NCBI RefSeq assembly: GCF_905201705.1
Contig: NZ_CAJKOX010000023.1
Coordinates: 1-64,000 of the forward strand
Source: an uncultured Marvinbryantia sp.
GTDB lineage: Bacteria > Bacillota > Clostridia > Lachnospirales > Lachnospiraceae
Length of the DNA stretch: 64,000 bases
Reading direction: 5' to 3'
Shown piece by piece: positions 18,713 to 28,555 of this stretch. Made by a program: the position numbers and the translations under genes. The notes beneath the pieces were generated by a model. That model searched no databases and was not told the DNA's origin. It worked only from the letters and a program-made list of their open reading frames with translations. Numbering within the stretch: the first letter of the stretch is position 1; each line of letters starts with the position of its first letter.

Positions 18713-19441
18713 CTAACTGTTTTCTATGATATCCCGGATATTCTGCATTTTCAGATCAAGCTGCGCGCTCATCTGCGCGCATTCCGAAAGCTCTGCGGAT
18801 GTAAGCGCAGTCAGCTCCTCGGAGAGATTTTTCTTATAACGGAGCTTGTGCTCCAGGTTTGCCCAGAACTCCATGGCGATCGTCCGGAGCTGCACCTCCA
18901 CCTTCATCAGCCGTTTTTCGTTTTCAAGGAAAATGGGAATTTCAATGATGAGGTGGAGACTGCGGTAGCCGTTTTCCTTGGGGTGTGCAATATAGTCTTT
19001 TTTCTTGATCAGCCGGATGTCGTCCTGTTTGAGAAGGCAGTCCGCGAGCATATAGATATCGTCCACAAAGGAGCAGATGACCCGGATTCCGGCGATATCG
19101 TGTATCTCATCCAGTGAGGCAAGACAGAGGGGAAGATTTCGCCGGATCAGCTTTTCGCGGATGCTTTCCGGGGATTTTATCCTTGTCTTAATCGTCTCGA
19201 TAGGGTTGCGCTCGTGGTTCACCGAAAAACGCTCGTTTAACACCTTAAATTTCGTTTCGACCTCTAATATCGCACACTGATAGCATGACATCAGAGACTT
19301 TACTTCTTCAAAGGTTTCTATTGCTTTTGACATAGAGCCTTCGTCAAACAGGCCGGAGAGCTGCTGCGCCATAGAAGAGGAGTCATTGCCCGGCTGAAGT
19401 ATAGTTCCAACCATCGAAGTTGTTAATATTTTTGTATCCAT
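18713..19441 (-). CDS. RelA/SpoT-domain small alarmone synthetase
   Basis: The protein has 242 residues and makes (p)ppGpp from ATP and GDP or GTP in the cytoplasm. Visible synthetase motifs are DIAGIRVICSF, the substrate loop KDYIAHPKENGYRSLH, and VEVQLRTIAMEFWANLEHK. No HD hydrolase, TGS or ACT domain is present, so it is a stand-alone synthetase of the RelQ/RelP kind. The start at 19441 has GAGGTAA seven bases upstream; a longer reading from 19531 has no such site. It converges on the sortase gene with only 47 bases between and no clear terminator. It is transcribed alone. Confidence 0.88.
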   Translation of the reverse strand: MDTKILTTSMVGTILQPGNDSSSMAQQLSGLFDEGSMSKAIETFEEVKSLMSCYQCAILEVETKFKVLNERFSVNHERNPIETIKTRIKSPESIREKLIRRNLPLCLASLDEIHDIAGIRVICSFVDDIYMLADCLLKQDDIRLIKKKDYIAHPKENGYRSLHLIIEIPIFLENEKRLMKVEVQLRTIAMEFWANLEHKLRYKKNLSEELTALTSAELSECAQMSAQLDLKMQNIRDIIENS

Positions 19442-19590
19442 ACTGATTACCTCACTATTTATTTGATATATTAAAAAATGGTTCCGTTCCTTTTTGAAAC
19501 ATATTGTATTATATTGACGCTGGAAAATCAATGCAAAAAGGAATATGCAGAAAGTCGGCTGAGATTATGTTATATGAATACATTTTCTGG

Positions 19591-19787
19591 GTGGACTTTT
19601 TGTTATTCCGCTGGAAGTGAAGGCAGAGGAAAACCTGAACGCTAAGAGCCTGAAGAATTTTGTGTCTGCAAGCAAACTTCCTTATGGGGTCAGGACGTCC
19701 ATGTCTGACTATCGGGAACAAGAGAAATTAATCAATATACCGCTTTATGCAATTTCATCACTTTGGGCTGTCTGTGACAGGCGCTGA
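19591..19787 (+). pseudogene. Relic of a DUF4143-type AAA ATPase, C-terminal end
   Basis: An open frame from 19602 to a TGA at 19785-19787 reads IPLEVKAEENLNAKSLK ... RTSMSDYREQ ... NIPLYAISSL. This is the typical end of ATP-binding proteins with a DUF4143 C-terminus. Just upstream, in another frame, GTG-GAC-TTT-TTG gives VDFL, the block that normally precedes it. The intervening residues and all the upstream ATPase are missing. This is a decayed fragment left by a deletion. The rest of the 19532-19814 gap shows nothing else I can identify. Confidence 0.75.
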
Positions 19788-19814
19788 GACAAAAAGAGAT
19801 TTTTGAAAATCCCC

Positions 19815-20885
19815 TCACGGTTCGCTCTGCTGCTTCGGCAGACGGACCGTGAAGGTGGTTCTTCCGTTCTCACTTCTGACTGAAATTTCCCCGCTGTGCA
19901 GCTCCACCACTTTTTTCACAATCGCAAGACCGATACCGTTCCCCTCCGAGGAGTGCGATTCGTCCGCCTGATAAAATTTGTTGAAGATCCGGTTGAGGCT
20001 TTCCTCCGGGATTTCTGTGCCGCGGTTGGAGACCGAGACAAAAAGGTCATCTGCTTTTTCTGTGATGTGAAAGGAAATCAGATTGCCCGGCTCTGAAAAC
20101 TTCACGGCATTATCAATGAGATTTACCCATATTTGTTTTAAAAGCTCTTCGTTCGCTTCTATCGTATATTCCTGGAAATCGAGGTCCGGTTCAAGATCCT
20201 TTGCCGTCCATTTTTCTGCGAGCAGAAGAACGGTCGAGCGTATCTGCTCCGATAAATTATAAGATGTAACATTTGTAAGGATCGTCTGGTTTTCCACTTT
20301 TGTCAGATTTAACATATTGGTCGCCATTTCGGAAAGGCGCAGCGCCTCCTCCTCGATGACGGCGAGATACTCCTCTTTTTGCGCCTCCGAAAGATTTCCG
20401 CGCCTCAGAAGCTTTGCAAAACCGGCGATGGAGACGATCGGCGTCTTAAATTCATGCGAAAAATTGTTGATAAAATCGCCGCGCAGCATTTCGGTGTGCT
20501 CCAACTCCTCCGCCGCCGAATTAAAGCTCTTTTCAATCTCCCGGAAAACAAAATGCCTGGATATGGGGCGTGAAAAATGAATCCGGGTGTGGAAATCTCC
20601 GCTTGCCAGCCGGTTGAGCTGATTGATGAGCTGATAAAACGGACGCAGGGAAATCCTTCCGGTCAGCAGGGTAAACAGGACGCCAATAAGGGTGCTGGTT
20701 ATCGGAAGCAGCAGGAACATAGTGCCGGCTTCCGGGCGTCCGCCGACGGTTTTGATGATGCCGAGCCGAATCATGACGTACACGAGCAGACCGGCAAGGA
20801 ATCCGGCGACGGCTATAATGATAAATACAAACAGGGAGACCAGTACAGTGAGAGCAAGGCGCCTTCTGCGCTCTTCTTTTTTCAT
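19815..20885 (-). CDS. Sensor histidine kinase
   Basis: The protein has 356 residues. Two membrane helices (about 10-40 and 55-78) flank a very short outer loop. A HAMP-like linker, a HisKA domain with NFSHEFKTPI (phospho-acceptor His) and a HATPase domain with NLIDNAVKF and GNGIGLAIVKK follow. The outer loop is too small for a ligand domain, as in intramembrane-sensing kinases linked to ABC transporters. The gene overlaps the response regulator by four bases. Together they lie divergent from the MacB/FtsX-like transporter at 21781, which suggests control of that transporter in response to envelope stress or a peptide; this is inferred. Confidence 0.92.
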   Translation of the reverse strand: MKKEERRRRLALTVLVSLFVFIIIAVAGFLAGLLVYVMIRLGIIKTVGGRPEAGTMFLLLPITSTLIGVLFTLLTGRISLRPFYQLINQLNRLASGDFHTRIHFSRPISRHFVFREIEKSFNSAAEELEHTEMLRGDFINNFSHEFKTPIVSIAGFAKLLRRGNLSEAQKEEYLAVIEEEALRLSEMATNMLNLTKVENQTILTNVTSYNLSEQIRSTVLLLAEKWTAKDLEPDLDFQEYTIEANEELLKQIWVNLIDNAVKFSEPGNLISFHITEKADDLFVSVSNRGTEIPEESLNRIFNKFYQADESHSSEGNGIGLAIVKKVVELHSGEISVRSENGRTTFTVRLPKQQSEP

Positions 20886-21556
20886 ACCTTTTTCACCGCC
20901 TTATATCCAAGACCGCGCACGGACTTTATTTCAAATTCTTCCCATCCCTCAAAACGCCGGCGGAGCCTGCCGACATGGACGGTCACCGTCTCCCAGCCCG
21001 TCTCACTGTCCGATCCCCATATTTCGTCCATGAGCTGAATGCGCGTGAAAATCTGTCCCGGATAGGAGAGCAGCTTGTACAGCAGCAGAAATTCCTTCTG
21101 GGGAAGCACCTGCGTTTCGCCTTTTCTGGACACCGTAAAAGAATTGTAATCCAGCGTCACGTCGCCGATCACAATTTTCTGCTCGCTGACGATCTGTGCC
21201 CGGCGCAGCAGCGCTTTGATGCGCAGCAGCATTTTTTCCTCGTCGATGGGTTTGGTGATATAGTCGTCGGTTCCCACAAGAAAGCCCTGCTTTTCATCTG
21301 CAGCATCCTGCTTTGCCGTTACCATAAGGATGGGGAGCGCATCGTTCGTCTCCCGGATAGTCTTTGTAAATTCGTAGCCGTCCATCTTAGGCATCATAAT
21401 ATCCAGCACAACAAGATCAATATGTTCTCTGTCCAGCACGTCGAGCGCCTCTTCGCCGTTATTTGCGGTCGTTACCGTGTATCCCGCTTCTTCCAGAATC
21501 GCCCGCAGCAGCATCCGGGTGTGCTTATCATCATCAACCACAAGAATATGAAACAT
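20882..21556 (-). CDS. OmpR-family response regulator
   Basis: The protein has 224 residues. The receiver domain (1-115) has the acidic pocket VDDD, phospho-acceptor Asp in VVLDIMMPKMDG, and the conserved Lys in ITKPI. The winged-helix domain (about 130-222) has the transactivation loop and the usual end VRGLGYKA. It is translated with the kinase at 19815 through an ATGA overlap. The ribosome site AGGAGGATATCC lies just before the ATG. The divergent 224-base gap to the transporter gene is the likely place for its operator, but no clear direct repeat could be singled out there. Confidence 0.93.
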   Translation of the reverse strand: MFHILVVDDDKHTRMLLRAILEEAGYTVTTANNGEEALDVLDREHIDLVVLDIMMPKMDGYEFTKTIRETNDALPILMVTAKQDAADEKQGFLVGTDDYITKPIDEEKMLLRIKALLRRAQIVSEQKIVIGDVTLDYNSFTVSRKGETQVLPQKEFLLLYKLLSYPGQIFTRIQLMDEIWGSDSETGWETVTVHVGRLRRRFEGWEEFEIKSVRGLGYKAVKKV

Positions 21557-21780
21557 GGATATCCTCCTAAATAATTTCCGTTTTTTTTATATTTATTTTA
21601 GACCTTTTACGGCAGAATCGCAACCGGAGTTTCGTTTCAGTTTAGAAAAGTGGATTAAAACAGATATTGTTCAAATGGTTTACAGCAATCTCCGCAAATC
21701 TATTTAAAATCTGATTCGCGGATGGGATTTGACCACACATTTTAATAAGTAAATTATCCACAGGGAAAGGAGAAGCATAT

Positions 21781-24700
21781 ATGCTGGAGCTTAAAAACAT
21801 AAAGAAAGATTATCCGGCGGGCAACGAAACGGTCCATGCGCTGAAGGGAATCAGCCTGCAGTTCCGGGAAAACGAATTTGTCTCAATTCTGGGTCCCTCC
21901 GGATGCGGCAAAACCACGATGCTGAATATCATCGGCGGACTGGATAAGTACACAGACGGCGACCTCATCATTAACGGGAGGTCTACAAAGAGCTATAAGG
22001 ACCGCGACTGGGATACCTACCGGAACCATTCCATCGGCTTTGTATTCCAGAGCTACAATCTGATTCCGCACCAGACGGTGCTGCAGAACGTGGAGCTGGC
22101 GCTGACGCTTTCCGGCGTGTCGAAATCCGAGCGCAGGGAGCGTGCGAAAAAGGCGCTGGAGGAGGTCGGACTGGGAAACCAGCTCCGCAAAAAGCCCTCC
22201 GAGATGTCCGGCGGTCAGATGCAGCGTGTGGCAATCGCCCGTGCGCTGGTAAACAATCCCGACATCATTCTGGCGGATGAGCCGACCGGTGCGCTGGATA
22301 CGGAAACGAGCGTGCAGGTCATGGAGATTCTGAAAAAGGTAGCGTCCGACCGCCTGGTCATCATGGTCACACATAATCCCGAGCTTGCCGAGCGCTATTC
22401 CACCAGAATCATCCGTATGCTGGACGGAAATATTACCGACGATTCCGCGCCGCTGACGAAGGAAGAGGTTGCCGCGGAGATGAAAAAGCAGGCGGAAAAA
22501 ACGGAAGCCGGAAAACTGAAAAAGCACAAAAAGCCGTCCATGTCGATGAGGACTGCGTTCGGGCTTTCACTGAAAAATCTTTTCACGAAAAAGGGGCGTA
22601 CCATGCTGACCTCTTTTGCGGGCAGCATCGGTATCATCGGAATTGCCCTGATTTATGCTGTATCGCAGGGCATGACGACGTACATCGATGCTTTGCAGGA
22701 AGATACGCTTTCCTCCTACCCGCTGACGATCGAGGCGCAGCATCTGGATACCGGCAGCCTGCTGGAAACCTTTATAGGAAGCGCAACTTCCGGAGGCGAG
22801 CACGAAAACGACGCTGTCTATGAGAAGGGTATGCTCTACAAAATGATAAATTCCCTAAACACGATGGAGACAGATGAAAACGATCTGAAGGCTTTCAAAG
22901 AGTACATCGAGACGGAACGCGCGAAGGGAGACGACGGCAGCGGGGATGGCGAAACCAGCCTGGCGGAGGCTTTGAGCGGCGTACAGTACACATATGATAT
23001 GGATATGCAGATTTACACTGAGAGCGTGGACGGCACGATTATCCAGTCGGATACGCAGGAGCTTCTGCAGGAACTGATGCTGGAATACTTCGGGCTGGAT
23101 ATGTCGTCTATGACGAGCCTTGGCGATTCCTACGGAATGTCTGATATGATGGAATCTATGTCCGGCATGTCAGGTATGTCCGGTACCTCCGCTGTTTTGT
23201 GGCAGGAAATGCTGCCGGGCAACGACGGCGAGCTGATAAGCCCGCTGCTGGAAAAGCAGTACGACGTGATTTACGGCTCCTGGCCGTCGGCGTACAACGA
23301 GGTCGTCCTGGTGGTGGATGAAAATAATGAGATTGACGATATGACGCTTTATGCGCTGGGGCTGAAGTCGAAGGATGAAATTGACGAGCTGGCGCAGGCG
23401 GCAATTGACCAGACCGGGATAGCGGAACCGGAGGAAAAATGGACCTACGAGGATATCTGTAATATGGAATTCCGCACCATTTTTGCATCCGACTGCTACA
23501 CCTACGACGAGCAGACCGGGCTTTACACCGACCTGCGGGACAGCCAGGCAGGCATGAAGTATCTCTACGACAACGGCGTGCCGCTGAAGGTATCCGGTAT
23601 TATCCGCCCGAATGAGGATTCTGTTTCCAGTATGCTGAGCGGAACCATTGGTTATACCAGCGCACTGACAGAATATGTGATTGAAAATTCCAAAGGTTCT
23701 GAGGCGGTCAATGCGCAGCTTGCAGACCCGTCCACCGACATCTTCACCGGGCTTCCGTTCAGCGAGAACACCGGAAACCTTACAGATGAGGAGAAGGCGC
23801 AGGAATTTGAGGATTATATCGCGCAGCTCGGCGAGGAAGAAAAAGCCGGCGCGTATGTGGAAATGATGAGCATCCCGTCTGAGGAAGAGCTGAATGACAT
23901 GGTCGGGCAGGCTGTCGGTTCAAAAACACGGGCGGATATAGAAAGTGATATGACGCAGGCGCTTGTCCAGCAGATGGGCATGGCGGAAAGCGAGGTGGCG
24001 GACTATCTCGCGGAGATGTCTGACGAGGATCTTAACGACCTCTACACGCAGATGGTGGAGGAACAGGTAAAGGCACAGTACGCGCAGCAGGTGTCCGAAG
24101 AGCTTGGCAGTATGGACACGGCGCAGCTTGCGGCAGCGCTGGAGGCGGCTATGCCGGAGTATTCCACGGAGCAGCTTGCCGTATATCACGACGAGATACT
24201 GGAATTTTCCGATTCTTCTTATGAGAACAACCTGCGCGAGCTGGGTGTCGTCGATATTGACAGCCCGTCGTCCATCAACCTCTATGCGTCGACCTTTGAA
24301 AACAAAGACGTGATCGAGGAGGCGATTGACGCTTACAACGAAGGCGCCGACGAGCTGGAGCAGATTACGTACACGGATTACGTTGGTCTGATGATGTCCT
24401 CCGTGACGGCGATTATCAACGCGATTACCTATGTACTGATTGCATTTGTGGCAATATCACTGATTGTTTCTTCGATTATGATTGGTGTGATCACGCTGAT
24501 TTCTGTACAGGAAAGAACGAAGGAAATCGGTATCCTGCGCGCGATTGGCGCTTCGAAGAAGAATGTGTCTCATATGTTTAATGCGGAAACTGTTATTATC
24601 GGCTTTGCGTCCGGCACACTGGGCGTGATTATAACCGACTTGCTGTGTATCCCGATAAATGAGCTTCTGCATCATTTGACAGGCATCAATAACCTGAACG

Positions 24701-24828
24701 CGTATCTGCCGTGGCAGGCGGCTCTGATACTGATCGGCATCAGCGTTCTGCTGACACTGATTTCCGGTATCATCCCGTCCAGAAGCGCGGCGAAGAAGGA
24801 TCCGGTGGTGGCTCTCCGCAGCGAGTAA
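21781..24828 (+). CDS. MacB/FtsX-type ABC transporter, ATPase fused to permease
   Basis: The protein has 1015 residues. The N-terminal ATPase (1-225) carries GPSGCGKTT, SGGQMQRVAIARAL and ADEPTGALD. A membrane helix follows near 280-300 (SFAGSIGIIGIALIYAVSQG). Then comes a very large extracytoplasmic region (about 300-865), acidic and methionine-rich in places (SMSGMSGMSG). The C-terminus has three helices of the FtsX fold with SVQERTKEIGILRAIGAS. Family members use ATP to drive a mechanical change outside the membrane rather than classic transport. The divergent two-component system suggests a role in antimicrobial-peptide or envelope-stress response. Ribosome site AAAGGAG. Confidence 0.9.
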   Translation: MLELKNIKKDYPAGNETVHALKGISLQFRENEFVSILGPSGCGKTTMLNIIGGLDKYTDGDLIINGRSTKSYKDRDWDTYRNHSIGFVFQSYNLIPHQTVLQNVELALTLSGVSKSERRERAKKALEEVGLGNQLRKKPSEMSGGQMQRVAIARALVNNPDIILADEPTGALDTETSVQVMEILKKVASDRLVIMVTHNPELAERYSTRIIRMLDGNITDDSAPLTKEEVAAEMKKQAEKTEAGKLKKHKKPSMSMRTAFGLSLKNLFTKKGRTMLTSFAGSIGIIGIALIYAVSQGMTTYIDALQEDTLSSYPLTIEAQHLDTGSLLETFIGSATSGGEHENDAVYEKGMLYKMINSLNTMETDENDLKAFKEYIETERAKGDDGSGDGETSLAEALSGVQYTYDMDMQIYTESVDGTIIQSDTQELLQELMLEYFGLDMSSMTSLGDSYGMSDMMESMSGMSGMSGTSAVLWQEMLPGNDGELISPLLEKQYDVIYGSWPSAYNEVVLVVDENNEIDDMTLYALGLKSKDEIDELAQAAIDQTGIAEPEEKWTYEDICNMEFRTIFASDCYTYDEQTGLYTDLRDSQAGMKYLYDNGVPLKVSGIIRPNEDSVSSMLSGTIGYTSALTEYVIENSKGSEAVNAQLADPSTDIFTGLPFSENTGNLTDEEKAQEFEDYIAQLGEEEKAGAYVEMMSIPSEEELNDMVGQAVGSKTRADIESDMTQALVQQMGMAESEVADYLAEMSDEDLNDLYTQMVEEQVKAQYAQQVSEELGSMDTAQLAAALEAAMPEYSTEQLAVYHDEILEFSDSSYENNLRELGVVDIDSPSSINLYASTFENKDVIEEAIDAYNEGADELEQITYTDYVGLMMSSVTAIINAITYVLIAFVAISLIVSSIMIGVITLISVQERTKEIGILRAIGASKKNVSHMFNAETVIIGFASGTLGVIITDLLCIPINELLHHLTGINNLNAYLPWQAALILIGISVLLTLISGIIPSRSAAKKDPVVALRSE

Positions 24829-24893
24829 AACGGATTTTGAACAGATTTTTGCAGATAACAGGGCAGCCTGGCTGAACTGTTACGGTTCCTGGG

Positions 24894-24916
24894 CAGGCTT
24901 TCGCGCAGAAAGCCTG
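24894..24916 (+). other. Perfect 9-bp hairpin ahead of the ABC exporter genes
   Basis: CAGGCTTTC pairs with GAAAGCCTG across a five-base loop. No T-run follows, so it is a poor terminator. It lies in the 124-base gap between the MacB-like gene and the exporter pair, where it could mark an RNA processing point. Confidence 0.5.
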
Positions 24917-24952
24917 TCTGGAATGCTATAAAATAAAAAGGGAGGATAAAGC

Positions 24953-26713
24953 ATGCTGAAACTTTTTAAAAAGATGCACAGCAGGGAGTGGAAAATGGCA
25001 GGAATCTGCGCTCTGCTGATTATTGGACAGATTTATTTTGAACTGCGCCTGCCGGATTATATGAGTAATCTGACGGTGCTGATCGAAACGCCGGGCAGCA
25101 GCATGAGTGAGGTTTACCGCACGGGCGCGGAAATGCTTGCCTGTACGCTCGCGAGTGCGGCGCTGAGTATCCTGTGCGGGTATCTGGTCGCCCGGATCGC
25201 CGGCGGCTTCAGCTATACCATCCGCGAGCTTGTATTTAAAAAAGTGGTGGATTTCGGGCAGAAGGAAATGCACACATTTTCTGTGCCCAGTCTGATTAAC
25301 CGTACCACAAACGACATCACACAGATACAGATGTTCGTGGCGATGGGACTGCAGATTATGGTAAAATCGCCGGTTATGGCGGTGTGGGCTGTTCTGAAGA
25401 TTGTAAACAAGAGCTGGACGCTTTCGGCGATCACAGCCGGTTTCGTGGTGGCGCTGCTGCTCGTCATGGTACTTATTATTGTGATTATTCTGCCGCGTGT
25501 GAGACGGGTGCAGAGGATGCTCGATGACATCAACCTGGTATCGCGGGAAAACTTAAACGGTATCAGCGTGGTACACGCCTACAACGCCGAGGATTATCAG
25601 GCGGAGAAGTTTGAAAAGGCGAATGACGCGCTTACCAGAACACAGCTTTTCAACCAGAGAGCGCTGGCGTTTCTGCTGCCGGTGGTATCCTTTGCAATGA
25701 GTGCACTTTCTCTGATCATCTACTGGGTAGGCGCGGCGATTATCAACGACGTCCCGCTGACGGATATGACAGGAAGAATCGCGCAGTTCGGCGATATCGT
25801 AGTATTCGGGACATACGCGACTTATGTGATTATGTCCATCATGATGATGGTCATGATCATTATGCTGCTGCCGTCCGCACAGGTTTCCGCAGGGCGTATT
25901 AATGAGGTGCTTGACACGGAAATAGAGCTTTGCGAGGGCGACCGGACCGAAGCAAAAGAAACGGGAACGGTGGAGTTCCGGAATGTATCGTTCCAGTATC
26001 CGTCTGCCGGAAAAAATGCACTGGAAAATATTAGCTTTAAGGTAAATAAGGGCGAGACCATTGCCTTTATCGGAGCGACCGGAAGCGGCAAGACCACACT
26101 GGTCAGTCTGGCGGCGAGATTCTATGACGCCACGGAAGGGCAGGTGCTGATAGACGGCGAGGATGTGCGGTCCTATTCCTTTGACGCGCTGTATGACCGC
26201 ATCGGTTATGTGACGCAGAAGGCGGTACTTTTTGCCGGAGATATCAAAAACAATGTGTTGTTTGGCGAGAGCGGCGCGCCGCAGACGGATGAAAATGTGC
26301 GGGAGTCGCTGGATATCGCGCAGGCGACGGAGTTTGTCGATAAGCTTCCAAAAGGCACGGAAAGCCCCATTGTCCAGGGCGGAACAAATGTATCCGGCGG
26401 ACAGAAGCAGAGGCTTTCTATTGCCAGAGCGCTGGCGCGAAAGCCGGAGATCCTGATATTTGATGATTCCTTCTCTGCGCTGGATTACCGGACTGATGCA
26501 AAGCTCAGGAAGGCTCTGAACAGTAAGCTGAAGGGAACCACCTGCATGATTGTTGCGCAGCGTATCGGAACCATCCGTAATGCGGATAAGATTGTCGTAC
26601 TGGAGGACGGGAAGGCGGCAGGCATCGGAACCCATGAGGAACTGATGAAGAACTGCAAGGTGTACCAGGAAATTGCAATGTCCCAGCTCTCGAAGGAAGA
26701 GCTCGGAGCGTAA
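24953..26713 (+). CDS. Heterodimeric ABC exporter subunit with degenerate catalytic site
   Basis: The protein has 586 residues: six membrane helices (1-310), then an ATPase domain. The domain has Walker A GATGSGKTT near 373, a consensus signature VSGGQKQR near 479, and a Walker B reading ILIFDDSF near 500. In that Walker B the catalytic Glu is replaced by Asp. This is the pattern of the non-catalytic half of exporters such as LmrCD, BmrCD and TM287/288. The partner gene begins 12 bases downstream. The substrate is unknown; family members export drugs, peptides or lipids. The start has a GGGAGG site. Confidence 0.92.
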   Translation: MLKLFKKMHSREWKMAGICALLIIGQIYFELRLPDYMSNLTVLIETPGSSMSEVYRTGAEMLACTLASAALSILCGYLVARIAGGFSYTIRELVFKKVVDFGQKEMHTFSVPSLINRTTNDITQIQMFVAMGLQIMVKSPVMAVWAVLKIVNKSWTLSAITAGFVVALLLVMVLIIVIILPRVRRVQRMLDDINLVSRENLNGISVVHAYNAEDYQAEKFEKANDALTRTQLFNQRALAFLLPVVSFAMSALSLIIYWVGAAIINDVPLTDMTGRIAQFGDIVVFGTYATYVIMSIMMMVMIIMLLPSAQVSAGRINEVLDTEIELCEGDRTEAKETGTVEFRNVSFQYPSAGKNALENISFKVNKGETIAFIGATGSGKTTLVSLAARFYDATEGQVLIDGEDVRSYSFDALYDRIGYVTQKAVLFAGDIKNNVLFGESGAPQTDENVRESLDIAQATEFVDKLPKGTESPIVQGGTNVSGGQKQRLSIARALARKPEILIFDDSFSALDYRTDAKLRKALNSKLKGTTCMIVAQRIGTIRNADKIVVLEDGKAAGIGTHEELMKNCKVYQEIAMSQLSKEELGA

Positions 26714-26725
26714 GGAGGTGTCTGA

Positions 26726-28525
26726 ATGAGCAGAAATCCAATGGCCAGACAGACTGTGCCGGAAAAAAGTAAAAGAGGAATTGCGGGCGTTTTAAAGGAG
26801 CTGCTTGCCTATTCTGAAAAAATAAAATGGCCGATCATAATCGCGCTGCTGCTTGCGATTGTCGGAGCGATTCTGACGATTATCGGACCAAATCAGTTGA
26901 GCAGAATTACAGACCTGATCTCAGATGGTCTGATGGGAGAAATAGACCTGGGCGCAATCGGAGAGATTGCCGTGATGCTTCTGGGAATCTATGGTGTAAG
27001 TGCGGTGTGTACCTACCTGGAGCATTATATCATGGCAACGGTCACGCTTAACCTGGCAAAGAAAATGCGCGGGGACCTTTCTTATAAGATCAACAACGTG
27101 CCCATGAAGTGCTTCGGAAATTATTCTCACGGCGATATTTTAAGCCGTGTCACAAATGATGTGAGCAGTCTGCAGCAGGCACTCTCAAACAGCCTGCCCA
27201 CGATGGTGAGCGCTGCGGCGCAGTTTGTGGGCTGTCTGGTGATGATGTTTGCAACAGAATGGCGGATGGCGCTGGCTGCGGTTTGTGTGACATTGCTCGG
27301 TTTCGTGCTGATGGCGCTGATCATGAGCAGGTCACAGAAATACTTTATTGCAAGACAGGAAAGCCTCGGTGCCTTAAACGGATATGTGGAGGAGATTTAT
27401 TCCGGACATGACGTTGTCCGCATTTCACGGGCGAACCGCAAGGTAAAGGAGCGCTTTGATGAAATGAACAAGGCAGTGTATAATGCAAACTGCATGAGCC
27501 AGTTCCTTTCCGGCATCATGCAGCCGCTGATGAATGTCATCGGCAACCTCAGTTACGTGGTGGTCTGCGTGCTTGGCGCGATTCTGGTAATGGACGACCA
27601 GATTACCTTTGGCGTAATTACTGCATTTATCATGTATGTGCGCCTGTTTACCTCGCCGCTTGGACAGCTTGCCCAGGGCATGACGCAGATGCAGACGGCA
27701 GCGGCGGCGGGAGACCGTGTCTTTGACTTCCTGCAGGAGGAAGAGCTTCCGGAGGACCGCGGCATAGAAATCGCGCCGGAGCAGGTGCACGGCAGTGTGG
27801 AGTTTGAGCATGTACGCTTCAGCTACCCGAACAATCCGGATAAGATTATCATCAAGGATTTCTCCGCAAAGGTGAAGCCGGGGCAGAAGGTGGCGATCGT
27901 CGGACCGACCGGAGCCGGAAAGACCACGATGGTCAACCTGCTGATGCGGTTTTATGAGATTAACGGCGGCGATATTTCCATCGACGGTATTTCCACATTT
28001 GACATGAAGCGGGAATCGCTGCATAATCTGTTTGGAATGGTTCTGCAGGACACCTGGATCTTTAAGGGAACCGTGCGGGAAAATCTTGTTTACAATAAAG
28101 AAGGCGTGAGCGACGAGAAGCTTGCGGAGGCGTGCAGAGCCTGCGGCATCTATCATTTTATCGAAACGCTGCCGAAGGGCTTTGATACCGTTCTGGATGA
28201 GAATGTCATGATTTCTGCCGGACAGAAGCAGCTTCTGACCATCGCCAGGGCGATGATCCAGGATAGCCCGATGCTGATCCTGGATGAGGCGACCTCGTCA
28301 GTCGATACCCGAACAGAGCTGATCACGCAGCGGGCGATGGATAAGCTGACGGAGAACCGCACAAGCTTTGTGATCGCGCACAGACTCTCTACGATTAAGA
28401 ACGCTGACCTGATCCTGGTCATGAAGGACGGCGACATTATCGAGCAGGGTGACCATGAAACGCTTCTGAGAAAGGGCGGATTCTATGCGGAGCTGTATAA
28501 CAGTCAGTTTGATAAGGCGTCATAG
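26726..28525 (+). CDS. Heterodimeric ABC exporter subunit with canonical Walker B
   Basis: The protein has 599 residues: six membrane helices then an ATPase domain. Walker A is GPTGAGKTT near 391. Walker B is LILDEATSS near 516, with the catalytic Glu. The signature is ISAGQKQ near 495, which departs from LSGGQ. Paired with the upstream subunit, one composite ATP site is fully canonical and the other is degenerate on both faces, as in known heterodimers. An AAGGAGGTG ribosome site sits in the 12-base gap after the first subunit, so equal expression is likely. Confidence 0.93.
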   Translation: MSRNPMARQTVPEKSKRGIAGVLKELLAYSEKIKWPIIIALLLAIVGAILTIIGPNQLSRITDLISDGLMGEIDLGAIGEIAVMLLGIYGVSAVCTYLEHYIMATVTLNLAKKMRGDLSYKINNVPMKCFGNYSHGDILSRVTNDVSSLQQALSNSLPTMVSAAAQFVGCLVMMFATEWRMALAAVCVTLLGFVLMALIMSRSQKYFIARQESLGALNGYVEEIYSGHDVVRISRANRKVKERFDEMNKAVYNANCMSQFLSGIMQPLMNVIGNLSYVVVCVLGAILVMDDQITFGVITAFIMYVRLFTSPLGQLAQGMTQMQTAAAAGDRVFDFLQEEELPEDRGIEIAPEQVHGSVEFEHVRFSYPNNPDKIIIKDFSAKVKPGQKVAIVGPTGAGKTTMVNLLMRFYEINGGDISIDGISTFDMKRESLHNLFGMVLQDTWIFKGTVRENLVYNKEGVSDEKLAEACRACGIYHFIETLPKGFDTVLDENVMISAGQKQLLTIARAMIQDSPMLILDEATSSVDTRTELITQRAMDKLTENRTSFVIAHRLSTIKNADLILVMKDGDIIEQGDHETLLRKGGFYAELYNSQFDKAS

Positions 28526-28555
28526 CCTTTTTATACAGGAGAGGATGGTAATTTT

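Noticed and set aside
21557..21780. Possible promoter TTGACC - 17 - AATTAT before the MacB-like gene
   Set aside because: The -10 box would lie only about ten bases from the ribosome site, leaving almost no leader; kept out of the feature list.
25553..26635. 360-codon minus-strand frame opposite the ABC exporter
   Set aside because: It is opposite intact Walker and signature motifs and has no ribosome site.
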